Shown here one piece after another: positions 1 to 5,927 of a stretch of 7,701 nt of DNA. The translations under genes were made by a program, and so were the position numbers. The notes under the pieces were generated by a model that saw only the letters and a program-made list of their open reading frames with translations, was not told where the DNA came from and made no database searches. The DNA comes from Rhodoferax sp. (GTDB lineage: Bacteria > Pseudomonadota > Gammaproteobacteria > Burkholderiales > Burkholderiaceae_C): the NCBI GenBank assembly GCA_029865675.1, contig JARXAU010000241.1, positions 1 through 7,701 on the forward strand, written 5' to 3'. Position 1 is the first letter of the stretch, and each line of letters starts with the position of its first letter.

Positions 1-290
1 GGAATGCTGGCGTAAAACACAAAGTCCAGGGAGATGTCCAAAAAACCGCCCAGGTCGGTGGCCCGCGTCTGGCGCGCCACAGCGCCGTCCAAGGCATCGC
101 ACAGGCGGGAGACACCAATGGCAAGCAAACCGCCCAGAAAAGCGCCTTGGCTGATCAAACCCGCCGCCAGCAGACCGATCGCAAAACCGGTCCAAGTGAG
201 TGCATTGGCGCTGACGCCCGCGCGGGCCAGTGGACGCGCCAAGGCCATGACGACCGGGCGGGTGAGGCGAAGGGCGAGGCGATCCAACAT
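1..290 (-). CDS. ynjF: CDP-alcohol phosphatidyltransferase, YnjF-like (N-terminal 96 residues, gene runs off left edge)
   Basis: Integral membrane enzyme family that displaces CMP from a CDP-alcohol (for example CDP-diacylglycerol) with a second alcohol to make a phospholipid or related lipid; the substrate cannot be read from sequence. Translation from the ATG at 290-288 begins MLDRLALRLTRPVV. A hydrophobic segment lies at about residues 34-60, followed by the family signature at about 65-89: DALDGAVAR, then seven residues, then GGFLDISLD, which supplies the metal-binding aspartates. The usual spacing after AR is eight residues. The seven-residue form followed by GGFLDISLDF is how I remember E. 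coli YnjF. The start lies 32 bp beyond the ATPase stop on the same strand, so the genes are probably co-transcribed. E. coli YnjF is about 200 residues, so roughly half is missing beyond position 1. The family call is firm; the YnjF assignment rests on motif shape plus neighbours. Confidence 0.88.
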   Translation of the reverse strand, partial: MLDRLALRLTRPVVMALARPLARAGVSANALTWTGFAIGLLAAGLISQGAFLGGLLAIGVSRLCDALDGAVARQTRATDLGGFLDISLDFVFYASI

Positions 291-322
291 GGACAGATTG
301 TGAGGGGGCGGGCGCTGCGGAC

Positions 323-967
323 TTACGGCAGCCGCGTCAGCCGCGCGGGGTCGGCTACGTCTGCCGCGTCGTGGGTGACCAATATCGCAGCAACGCCGCG
401 CAGGGCCACCGCACCAAAGACCAGATCGCGCATGCGCTGGCGCAGCGCAGCGTCCAGCTTGGCAAAGGGCTCGTCCAGCATCAAGGCCAGCGGCTGCGCC
501 AGCAGCGCACGCGCCAAAGCCACCCGCGCGCGCTGACCGCCCGACAGCGTGGCCGGGTTGGCAAAGGCAAAGTCTTGCAGTTCCACCTCGGCCAGCGCTG
601 CGTGCGCCTGTGCTAAGCGCACTGGCTTGGGGCCTGCGGGCACTGCAAACAGCAGGTTTTCCAACACATTAAGGTGGGCAAACAACAAATCGTCTTGCAG
701 CAGCAGCCCCACCCGGCGTCGGTGTGTGGGCAATGTGTCGATGCGCTGGCCGCCCAGTTGCACCGTACCTTCAAAGCGCAGTCCGGCCTCCAGCGTGCCG
801 CACACGGCAGCCAAGAGGGTCGATTTGCCCGAGCCACTGGCGCCCATTACCGTGTGCACCGCGCCCGCCGGCACGTCCAAAGCCAGGTCACGCACCAGTG
901 TGGCGCGGGGGGTGCGCAGGCTGTGGACGCGCATCTGAAGCAGGATGTTGGGGTGTTCGGTGGGCAT
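323..967 (-). CDS. ynjD: ABC transporter ATP-binding protein, YnjD-like
   Basis: A 214-residue cytoplasmic ATPase that powers the adjacent permease. Every ABC motif is present: Walker A GASGSGKST at 42-50, Q-loop glutamine Q91 in LLLQDDLLF, signature LSGGQRARVALARALLAQP from 141, Walker B ALMLDEP at 161-167 with catalytic E166, D-loop around KLDA at 170-173, and switch histidine H199 in VTHD. There is no C-terminal regulatory domain, so this is a minimal subunit. The signature-to-D-loop stretch, the length and the ILLQDDLLF-like Q-loop strongly resemble E. coli YnjD (about 217 residues). I chose the ATG at 967-965 because it keeps the first beta strand (NILLQMRVHSL); a start at 934-932 would trim eleven residues, and neither has a clear Shine-Dalgarno. 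It lies 79 bp after the permease stop and 32 bp before the phosphatidyltransferase. The transported substrate is unknown, since the E. coli system itself is uncharacterised. Confidence 0.94.
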   Translation of the reverse strand: MPTEHPNILLQMRVHSLRTPRATLVRDLALDVPAGAVHTVMGASGSGKSTLLAAVCGTLEAGLRFEGTVQLGGQRIDTLPTHRRRVGLLLQDDLLFAHLNVLENLLFAVPAGPKPVRLAQAHAALAEVELQDFAFANPATLSGGQRARVALARALLAQPLALMLDEPFAKLDAALRQRMRDLVFGAVALRGVAAILVTHDAADVADPARLTRLP

Positions 968-1046
968 AGGCCGTGTAATGCTACTGCAGGCGTTACAGGC
1001 ACCGCGCTGCGCGCGCATGACTGGCGGATCGCTGGCGAAGTCGATT

Positions 1047-2789
1047 TCAAAATTGGCGCGGTCGCCCCAGCCACGCGGCCCAACCAAACACCAGCGCCGG
1101 CAACAAGCACAGCAGCGCGGCAAACGCGGCCAGCAGCGAGCGCGCCCCGCCCGAGGCCAGCGCCACCGCCTCGGTAGTGACGGTGGTAAAGCGCCCCGCA
1201 CCCACGTACAGCGTGGGCAGGTACTGCGCCACGCTCACTGCAAAGCCCACCGCGAAACTCGCGCAAAGTGCGGCACGCAGCAAAGGCCATTTCACCCGCC
1301 AGACAAATGCCCAGCGACTGTGACCCAGGCTGGCCGCTGCATTTTGCAGGCGCGCGTCAAATCCACCATAGGCACCCTGCAGGCTCAGCAAGACGTAGGG
1401 CAATACGCACAAAGTGTGCGCCAGCCACATTCCACTCGCACTTGCGTGCAGCCCCCAGTCCAGGGTCAAGCGGTGCAGCCCCAGCGCCCAAAGCACAACC
1501 GGCACTAGCAGTGGCAAGTACCACAGGTTTTGCGTCCGGCGCTGCCAGTGCGCTGGCGCGCACTCCAACCAGGCCACGGTCCAAAGCAGCGCGGCACCAG
1601 CGCTACCCAACCCCAGCGCCAGCGTGGTGCCTACCAGCGCGGCGCTCGCAACCACTGGTTGCCAGGCCTGCCAAGTCCAGTCTTGCGGCCAGAGCGCAGG
1701 AAATGGCCAAACGCCGATCACGCTGCCCAGCGCCAGCGCCAGCGCGACAGCACCATAGGCTGCGGGTAGCACGGCAGCCACGGCAGCGGTGCCCCAGCTC
1801 TGTGCACCTTGCCAGCCCCAAGGGGCGCAGCACTGCCCTATCTTTCTGAGGCTAGTCGCGTCGGAGCGCGGCAGGGGTAGCGGTACGCCACGCGTCTGGC
1901 GCCGTACCCTCCAGCGGCGTGCGCCATGCCGCACCATCGCCCCCGCCATTGCAATACCAAGGGCCAAGCCCGCCAAAGCCCAAGCCGCAGCCGCTCCCAT
2001 AGCGTTACGCGCCGCGTCAGCGTCTTGTAGCCACTGCCAAGCCAAAACCGACAAGGTGGGCGGCGTCGTGGGCCCTGCCAGAATCGCCACATCGACCACG
2101 GTCAGGTTGAACACCAGCACCGCCAGAAGCGGTGCCCGCAACCGCCCGACAAGCTGCGGCCAGACCACGCGCCACCAGGCGCTGTGCGGGTGGTAGCCCA
2201 GGCTTTGCGCGACCTGAAGCTCTTGTGTCAGGCGCCGCGCCAGATCAGGCTGCTGCAGTTGTGCAGCCGCGGACCACAGCAAAAACGGTATTTCTTTAAG
2301 CGCCAATACCGCGATCAGCCCCATACCCCAAGGATCTTGCGTGGTGGGCCAAGGCGGTGGCGCATCCAAGGCCAGGCCCAGCAGGCTGTTGAATGGCGCC
2401 AGCAGCGCTACACCCCCACGCATCACCCATCCCGCGGGTGCCATCAGCAGCACAAAGCCCACCGCAAAGGCCGCATGCGGCATCGCCAGCATGGCGGGCA
2501 ATGGCCGCAGCAAGCGCTCCCACGGGCCGGAGTGAGAGAACAAGGACAGCAGCAGCGCGCAACCCGACCAAGCGAGGGCGGTGGCGGCTACCCCGGTGCA
2601 AGTGCTCATCCACAGGGCCGGTGCGGTCTCGGTCTGCGCGGCGAGCGCGGCCCAGGCGCGCGCGTCGGTGCCTGCATCTACCGAGGCCAGCAAACTCCAA
2701 AGCAAGGGTACGGCGAATGCGCCGCCCAACAGCAGAACGCTCCAATGCAGTGGACGGGCGGCAGAAACAGCGGGCGCAGCAATGGGCAT
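1047..2789 (-). CDS. ynjC: ABC transporter permease, fused two-domain type, YnjC-like
   Basis: A 580-residue inner-membrane protein carrying both permease halves of an ABC transporter in one chain. I see about twelve hydrophobic segments: roughly 15-37, 59-84, 98-122, 154-177, 217-239 and 262-285, then 335-360, 378-407, 422-439, 454-471, 505-523 and 551-574. Each half has an EAA-type loop that would contact the ATPase: QVAQSLGYHPHSAWWRVVWP from residue 192 and NAAASLGHSRWAFVWRVKWP from 482. The fused-permease layout matches E. coli YnjC (511 residues) and Sfu/FbpB-type permeases; the ATPase behind it decides for YnjC. A charged, cysteine-containing linker at about 308-332 joins the halves. 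The ATG at 2789 is preferred; an in-frame TTG at 2816-2814 would add nine residues, and neither has a good ribosome binding site. No substrate-binding protein gene lies next to it. The upstream neighbour on the same strand is the HHE protein, 67 bp away. Confidence 0.92.
   Translation of the reverse strand: MPIAAPAVSAARPLHWSVLLLGGAFAVPLLWSLLASVDAGTDARAWAALAAQTETAPALWMSTCTGVAATALAWSGCALLLSLFSHSGPWERLLRPLPAMLAMPHAAFAVGFVLLMAPAGWVMRGGVALLAPFNSLLGLALDAPPPWPTTQDPWGMGLIAVLALKEIPFLLWSAAAQLQQPDLARRLTQELQVAQSLGYHPHSAWWRVVWPQLVGRLRAPLLAVLVFNLTVVDVAILAGPTTPPTLSVLAWQWLQDADAARNAMGAAAAWALAGLALGIAMAGAMVRHGARRWRVRRQTRGVPLPLPRSDATSLRKIGQCCAPWGWQGAQSWGTAAVAAVLPAAYGAVALALALGSVIGVWPFPALWPQDWTWQAWQPVVASAALVGTTLALGLGSAGAALLWTVAWLECAPAHWQRRTQNLWYLPLLVPVVLWALGLHRLTLDWGLHASASGMWLAHTLCVLPYVLLSLQGAYGGFDARLQNAAASLGHSRWAFVWRVKWPLLRAALCASFAVGFAVSVAQYLPTLYVGAGRFTTVTTEAVALASGGARSLLAAFAALLCLLPALVFGWAAWLGRPRQF
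1795..1850. repeat. Imperfect palindrome inside the permease linker
   Basis: Within the permease gene, the stretch coding for the inter-domain linker holds a strong inverted repeat. GCCCC at 1815-1819 is followed by AA and then GGGGC at 1822-1826, flanked by GTGC at 1802-1805 and GCAC at 1829-1832. It reads through in frame. A tight GC palindrome just where two protein domains are joined is what a tolerated intragenic repeat insertion would look like. No second copy exists in this window, so repeat status is inferred. Confidence 0.4.
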
Positions 2790-2856
2790 GGGCGAAGGGC
2801 TTGCCGCTAGCGACAAGCAGGGCGCGGTACAACACCCGATTGTGCGTCAGCCGCCC

Positions 2857-3450
2857 CTACTTTTGCACCAGCGCAGTGGGGGAAAGAATGCGCGCTAACC
2901 ACAGCGCGATGGGCGCGTAAATTGCCCGGTAGCCGCTGTTTTTGCTTGATAGACTTTTGCTATGGTTTTGGGCGGTCTGGTAGCGCTGCGCTAGGGTGTC
3001 CCATTGTGCGTCGCTGATCAACTGTTCAGCAACCGGAATGATGGCGACTTCGACAACGCGGATCTGCGCGCGGTAATCGGCGCAAAACCGGTGTGCGGCG
3101 CGCTCAAACCCCTTGCGCTGCGCTGGCCCTCCCTGCTGCCAGTCCACCAGCAGCGATTGCAGCACGCCAAGTTCCATCACACTTAGGCGGTGCGCCTCTT
3201 CCAGCCCCGTGATGGCACCTTGCGTGTCACGCGCCGCGCGCAGCACGCCCGGAAACACCAGCTGGCTTTCTTTGGGGTAATGCACGTGTTCAGAAAACTC
3301 CTTGACGTAAACCAGCATGGTGCGCACGATGTCGAAGAACCGCTGTGGCGCAAGCCCTGGGCCGCGCCGCACCACCATCTGAAGCGCGTCAAGCATCACG
3401 TTCAAGGACTGGTGCTCTTCTCGGAGGATGCGCAGCAAATGGGTTGCCAT
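2857..3450 (-). CDS. Hemerythrin-like HHE-domain protein
   Basis: A 197-residue, probably cytoplasmic helical-bundle protein of the hemerythrin/HHE family. Members bind a di-iron centre and act in oxygen or nitric oxide sensing, iron-sulfur repair or metal handling. Expected metal ligands are visible: H13 in REEHQSL, H57 and E61 in HYPKES, and H87 in EEAHRLS. In the last motif, where relatives usually have HMxxEE followed by LFP, this protein has QIRVVEVAIIP (129-139). The final histidine is thus Q129 and only one acidic residue (E134) remains. The ATG at 3450-3448 has GAAAGG seven bases upstream, which sets the start; earlier in-frame ATGs would put an operator-like palindrome inside the gene. 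It is divergent from the CBS-domain gene and upstream of the ABC permease on the same strand. The family call is secure; specific function is unknown, and iron binding may be altered. Confidence 0.88.
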   Translation of the reverse strand: MATHLLRILREEHQSLNVMLDALQMVVRRGPGLAPQRFFDIVRTMLVYVKEFSEHVHYPKESQLVFPGVLRAARDTQGAITGLEEAHRLSVMELGVLQSLLVDWQQGGPAQRKGFERAAHRFCADYRAQIRVVEVAIIPVAEQLISDAQWDTLAQRYQTAQNHSKSLSSKNSGYRAIYAPIALWLARILSPTALVQK

Positions 3451-3463
3451 GGAGATGCCTTTC

Positions 3464-3478
3464 ATATGACTGTCATAT
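3464..3478. promoter_or_regulatory. 15-bp palindrome just upstream of the HHE gene ribosome binding site
   Basis: ATATGAC, T, GTCATAT is a perfect seven-base inverted repeat around one central base. It begins 14 bases upstream of the HHE start codon and abuts the Shine-Dalgarno. A transcription factor bound here would block early transcription or translation, so a repressor operator is the simplest reading. The regulator cannot be named. Confidence 0.5.
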
Positions 3479-3499
3479 TGGCCTTGGTGGGCATGGGGG

Positions 3500-3534
3500 G
3501 ACCTGATGTACATCAGCAAAGTACATCAGATCAA
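3500..3534. promoter_or_regulatory. FNR/CRP-family-like operator between the divergent HHE and CBS genes
   Basis: CTGATGTACATCAG at 3503-3516 is a perfect 14-bp palindrome that matches the FNR-type consensus TTGAT-N4-ATCAA at eight of ten defined bases. A third copy of the half-site, GTACATCAG, follows at 3521-3529, and an exact ATCAA half lies at 3530-3534. Together, GACCTGATGTAC at 3500-3511 and GTACATCAGATC at 3521-3532 form a 12-bp inverted repeat with one mismatch and a nine-base spacer. The site is about 50 bp from the HHE start and 140 bp from the CBS start, so it could control both. The consensus is established knowledge; occupancy by FNR, Anr or Dnr is inference. Confidence 0.5.
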
Positions 3535-3672
3535 GCTGTGCCACAGGGTGCTGGGGCTGAGCTCGCAGCTCTGTGCGCCACTTGACCTGCATCACGGTTT
3601 GCCCAGGCCCCATGGCTAAAGTGTTGCAATGGCTTGCACGCGCGGTGCGCAGGCAGTTTTTGGAGGCTAGCG

Positions 3673-4194
3673 ATGGATATTTCTAAACTGTGTCGGCGCG
3701 AGGTTATTTCGGTGGGTGCCCAGGCATCGGTGCGCGAAGCGGCTTTGGCCATGCGCACCCACCATGTGGGTTCGCTGGTGGTGACCGATCCTGGAGATGG
3801 TGGACGCGCCATGGGCGTTATCACCGACCGGGATTTGGTGATCAACCTGCTCGCAACCGGTGCGCCGGTGGACGGTCAAACCATTGGCAGCCTTTGCAGC
3901 ACCGAGCTGGTGGGCATTGTTGCCACTGCTTCGGTGGGCGACGCAGTGCAAGCCATGCGCAATGCCGGAGTGCGCCGTTTGCTGGTGGTCAGGCCGGACG
4001 GATCTTTGGTGGGGCTGGTGTCGTCAGATGACTTGTTTGAGGCCATTGCCGGTGAGTTTGAAGCACTCGCTGGCGCGTTGCGCAGCGGCCTGGCGCGGGA
4101 AAACGTGCGCACCATGTCCAACGGGCACGCTGGACCTACCGGGCAAACAGGCGAGTTTCCGCGCGCCATCTACCTGCCGGGGCACGCTCCATGA
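3673..4194 (+). CDS. CBS-domain-pair protein
   Basis: A 173-residue cytoplasmic protein made of two CBS repeats (about 1-60 and 72-128) forming one Bateman module, a fold that usually senses adenine nucleotides such as AMP, ATP or SAM. Each repeat ends with the expected beta-strand and ligand motif: GVITDRDLV at 48-56 and GLVSSDDLF at 114-122. Opening segments such as ISKLCRREVISV and REAALAMRTHHVGSLVV fit the family well. The tail after about 130 is not part of the fold and ends in EFPRAIYLPGHAP, which I do not recognise. The start is well supported by TGGAGG seven bases before the ATG. It is divergent from the HHE gene and shares its control region, so both may answer to the same oxygen or redox signal; that link is inferred from position. 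Confidence 0.9.
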   Translation: MDISKLCRREVISVGAQASVREAALAMRTHHVGSLVVTDPGDGGRAMGVITDRDLVINLLATGAPVDGQTIGSLCSTELVGIVATASVGDAVQAMRNAGVRRLLVVRPDGSLVGLVSSDDLFEAIAGEFEALAGALRSGLARENVRTMSNGHAGPTGQTGEFPRAIYLPGHAP

Positions 4195-4208
4195 ACGGCG
4201 CGCCGCAA

Positions 4209-4258
4209 CCCCCACTGCCCGGATAAGCAGCCACCGCCGCGCGGGGTGGGGCAGGGGG
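4209..4258 (+). terminator. Hairpin after the CBS gene, possible terminator without a T tract
   Basis: CCCCC plus TGCCC (4209-4213 and 4216-4220, two-base bulge) can pair with GGGCA and GGGGG (4249-4258). Nested inside is CCACC at 4231-4235 with GGTGG at 4245-4249, which shares one base with the outer stem, so the two may alternate. It starts 15 bases after the CBS stop. No run of T follows, so intrinsic termination is uncertain; it may protect the 3' end or work with Rho. Confidence 0.3.
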
Positions 4259-4754
4259 CTGAGACTGCGGTGGTTCGGTGTGTGGAGTGTCAGGTGCGGA
4301 TCAACAGGCGGTTTACTATTTGGGACACGCCGCGCGTGGTGGTGGCTGCGGCTGCCCGGACACGGTAGCAATGCCGTCCTGGACCATCACCTCCACCGAG
4401 GCGGGATGAAAGGAGGGCCTCAGGCCAGCTCTGAGCTCACGTCGCTCTGAAGTTGCGTATCGGGCTTCACGAATAGTTCCTTGAGCGAGAGGCAGGTGGA
4501 CGATTGGTGCGGGAACGAAGGGGCAATTTATTTCGCCCTTGGTGTGGCGGCCATGATGTGGCGCACACCGGCGCGCTGCCACGGCATTAACAATGCGCCG
4601 ACCTGTTCTGAGCAGCCCACAGCAGGTCCTCGTTTTGATCGGCTGCGCAAGGTGATTGCGATGTACCCAAAAACCCTCGTCCCGGCGGCCCTTGCCCCGC
4701 GTCTGAGGCACTGCGCCACCGGCGCTCTCGCAAGCCCGCGCACCACACGCCATC
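4259..4754. other. Gene-poor stretch of about 500 bp
   Basis: No frame here, on either strand, gives a protein I recognise over more than about 30 residues. The open frames lack ribosome binding sites, carry many rare-looking Cys, His and Trp residues and show no family motif. The codon-position bias of the neighbouring genes is not evident. A weak hairpin, AAGGGGC with GCCCTT around an AT-rich loop, sits near 4518-4540. The only coding trace is the BON-like segment listed separately. It may be a decayed gene plus the promoter of the small gene at 4755. Confidence 0.5.
4352..4441 (-). pseudogene. Possible BON-domain relic
   Basis: On the minus strand about 30 residues read RELRAGLRPSFHPAS followed by VEVMVQDGIATVSG. 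This resembles the middle of a BON domain, whose usual form is a short helix, then a strand of the type asVeVtVrdGvVtLsG. Upstream and downstream residues in this frame do not continue the domain, and no start codon or ribosome binding site is near. BON domains often occur with CBS domains in proteobacteria, and a CBS gene is next door, which makes a broken former neighbour plausible. The match is short and by eye. Confidence 0.3.
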
Positions 4755-5096
4755 ATGAAAGCTAAGTACAAGTACCAAGCCAGAGCCCGCGCCCAGCGCG
4801 GCGGCCCCGAATCCGCCCCTTGGGTACCTGCGCAACCGCCCGACGCGCTGGACGAAACGCCCCCCGTGGTGGAGCGGCCCGACGGCTTTTACTGGCAGGC
4901 ACCGGGACTCACCGAAGTCGGTCCGTTCGAGACCTACGCGCTGGCCTGTGCCAGCCGCGACGCCCTAGGAGATGATGCAATGGAGCGCAGCGAGATGCTG
5001 CAAGCAGAGCGCGACATCGGCATCAATGACTGGATCGATGCCGAAACCGGCGCACCGGCGGAAGGGCAGTCTCCACCAAGGCTCGCAGAAGGGTAG
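4755..5096 (+). CDS. Small conserved-looking hypothetical protein, 113 residues
   Basis: Function unknown. The N-terminus is basic and low in complexity (MKAKYKYQARARAQRGG), followed by a proline-rich linker to about residue 37. A compact segment follows at 41-72, VERPDGFYWQAPGLTEVGPF and beyond, in which an aromatic, charged strand pattern suggests a small folded domain. The acidic end, from ERDIGINDWIDAETGAPAEG to SPPRLAEG, resembles the tail of an unnamed protein family that I recall from Comamonadaceae genomes, with a conserved IGI-x-WID core. There is no signal peptide or membrane segment, so it is probably cytoplasmic. There is no clear Shine-Dalgarno before the ATG; the start is chosen because it is the first ATG and the KYKYQ opening looks natural. 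It is convergent with the dehydrogenase gene, 60 bp away, so its neighbours say little about its role. Confidence 0.75.
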   Translation: MKAKYKYQARARAQRGGPESAPWVPAQPPDALDETPPVVERPDGFYWQAPGLTEVGPFETYALACASRDALGDDAMERSEMLQAERDIGINDWIDAETGAPAEGQSPPRLAEG

Positions 5097-5156
5097 CCCC
5101 AGCCCCCGCCTCGCGTGGCGACTCCTGAAACAGCCGCCGCGCTGCACCCTGCGCGC

Positions 5157-5927
5157 TTACTGGGCGGCCCAGCCGCCGTCCATATTCCAGGCCACGCCAC
5201 GCACATTGTTGCCCGCCGCAGAGCACAAAAACACCGCTAGCGCGCCCAGTTCTTCGGGCGTGGTGAATTGCAGCGAAGGCTCTTTTTCACCCAGCAGCAA
5301 GGCGGTGGCCTCGGCGTTGGACACGCCCAAGGCAGCGGCTTTCGCGTCCACCTGCCTTTGCACCAGGGGGGTGAGCACCCAGCCGGGGCAAATGGCGTTG
5401 CAGGTGACGCCGGTGGTGGCGTTCTCCAGCGCAGTGACCTTGGTCAGGCCCACCAGGCCGTGCTTGGCGGCTACATAGGCCGATTTTTCTGCCGAAGCCA
5501 CCAGGCCGTGCACCGAGGCCACATTCACTATGCGGCCCCAGTTGCGCGCGCGCATGCCCGGCAGCGCAAAGCGGCTGGCGTGGAAGGCGCTACTGAGGTT
5601 GATGGCGATGATGGCGTCCCAGCGCTCCGGCGGAAAATCTTCGATGCGCGCCACGTGCTGAATGCCCGCGTTGTTCACCAAAATGTCCACCGCGCCAAAC
5701 GTGGCCTCGGCATGGCGCACCATGGCTTCAATCTCGGCGGGCTTGCTCATATCCGCACCGTGGTAGCTCACCACAGCGCCCAGCGCTTTGATGTCGGCCA
5801 TGGGGCCGTCCACATCGCCAAAGCCGTTCATCACGATGTTTGCGCCTTGGGCGGCCAATGCTTTGGCCAGGCCCAGGCCAATGCCGCTGGTCGATCCGGT
5901 AACGAGGGCGGTTTTGCCTGTGAGCAT
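5157..5927 (-). CDS. bdhA: D-3-hydroxybutyrate dehydrogenase (short-chain dehydrogenase)
   Basis: A 256-residue cytosolic SDR enzyme that oxidises (R)-3-hydroxybutyrate to acetoacetate with NAD+, a step in breakdown of the storage polymer polyhydroxybutyrate. Seen directly: cofactor motif TGSTSGIG at 10-17, NNAG at 85-88, and catalytic N110, S138, Y151 and K155. Substrate-carboxylate residues known from Pseudomonas fragi HBDH (Gln94, His144, Lys152, Gln196) fall here as Q90, H140, K148 and Q192, all with the same offset of four, which singles out this enzyme among SDRs. The C-terminus GVAWNMDGGWAAQ is typical. The length equals the family norm. The ATG at 5927-5925 is set by AAGGAA seven bases upstream. 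It is divergent from the alpha/beta hydrolase and convergent with the small gene at 4755. Confidence 0.95.
   Translation of the reverse strand: MLTGKTALVTGSTSGIGLGLAKALAAQGANIVMNGFGDVDGPMADIKALGAVVSYHGADMSKPAEIEAMVRHAEATFGAVDILVNNAGIQHVARIEDFPPERWDAIIAINLSSAFHASRFALPGMRARNWGRIVNVASVHGLVASAEKSAYVAAKHGLVGLTKVTALENATTGVTCNAICPGWVLTPLVQRQVDAKAAALGVSNAEATALLLGEKEPSLQFTTPEELGALAVFLCSAAGNNVRGVAWNMDGGWAAQ

Noticed and set aside
34..303. A basic plus-strand protein of 89 codons at the left end
   Set aside because: It lies opposite the clear CDP-alcohol phosphatidyltransferase signature and has no ribosome binding site or family features.
968..1201. Extension of the ATPase upstream to a start at 1201
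   Set aside because: The extra 78 residues are Arg, Cys and Trp-rich, overlap the permease coding end and do not resemble an ABC ATPase N-terminus.
847..1290. A minus-strand frame overlapping the permease end and ATPase start
   Set aside because: It is out of frame with both real genes and its residues match neither; the permease continues without a break to its TGA at 1047.
1794..1868. A frameshift or two separate permease genes at the linker
   Set aside because: The frame is open throughout and both halves are complete in the same frame, so a genuine fusion is simpler.
3451..3519. Starting the HHE protein at earlier in-frame ATGs
   Set aside because: The ATG at 3450 has the only good Shine-Dalgarno and matches the family N-terminus; the earlier region holds palindromic control sites.
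5097..5156. A bidirectional terminator between the small gene and bdhA
   Set aside because: Only a four-base stem (CGCC and GGCG) is visible and there is no T tract on either strand.
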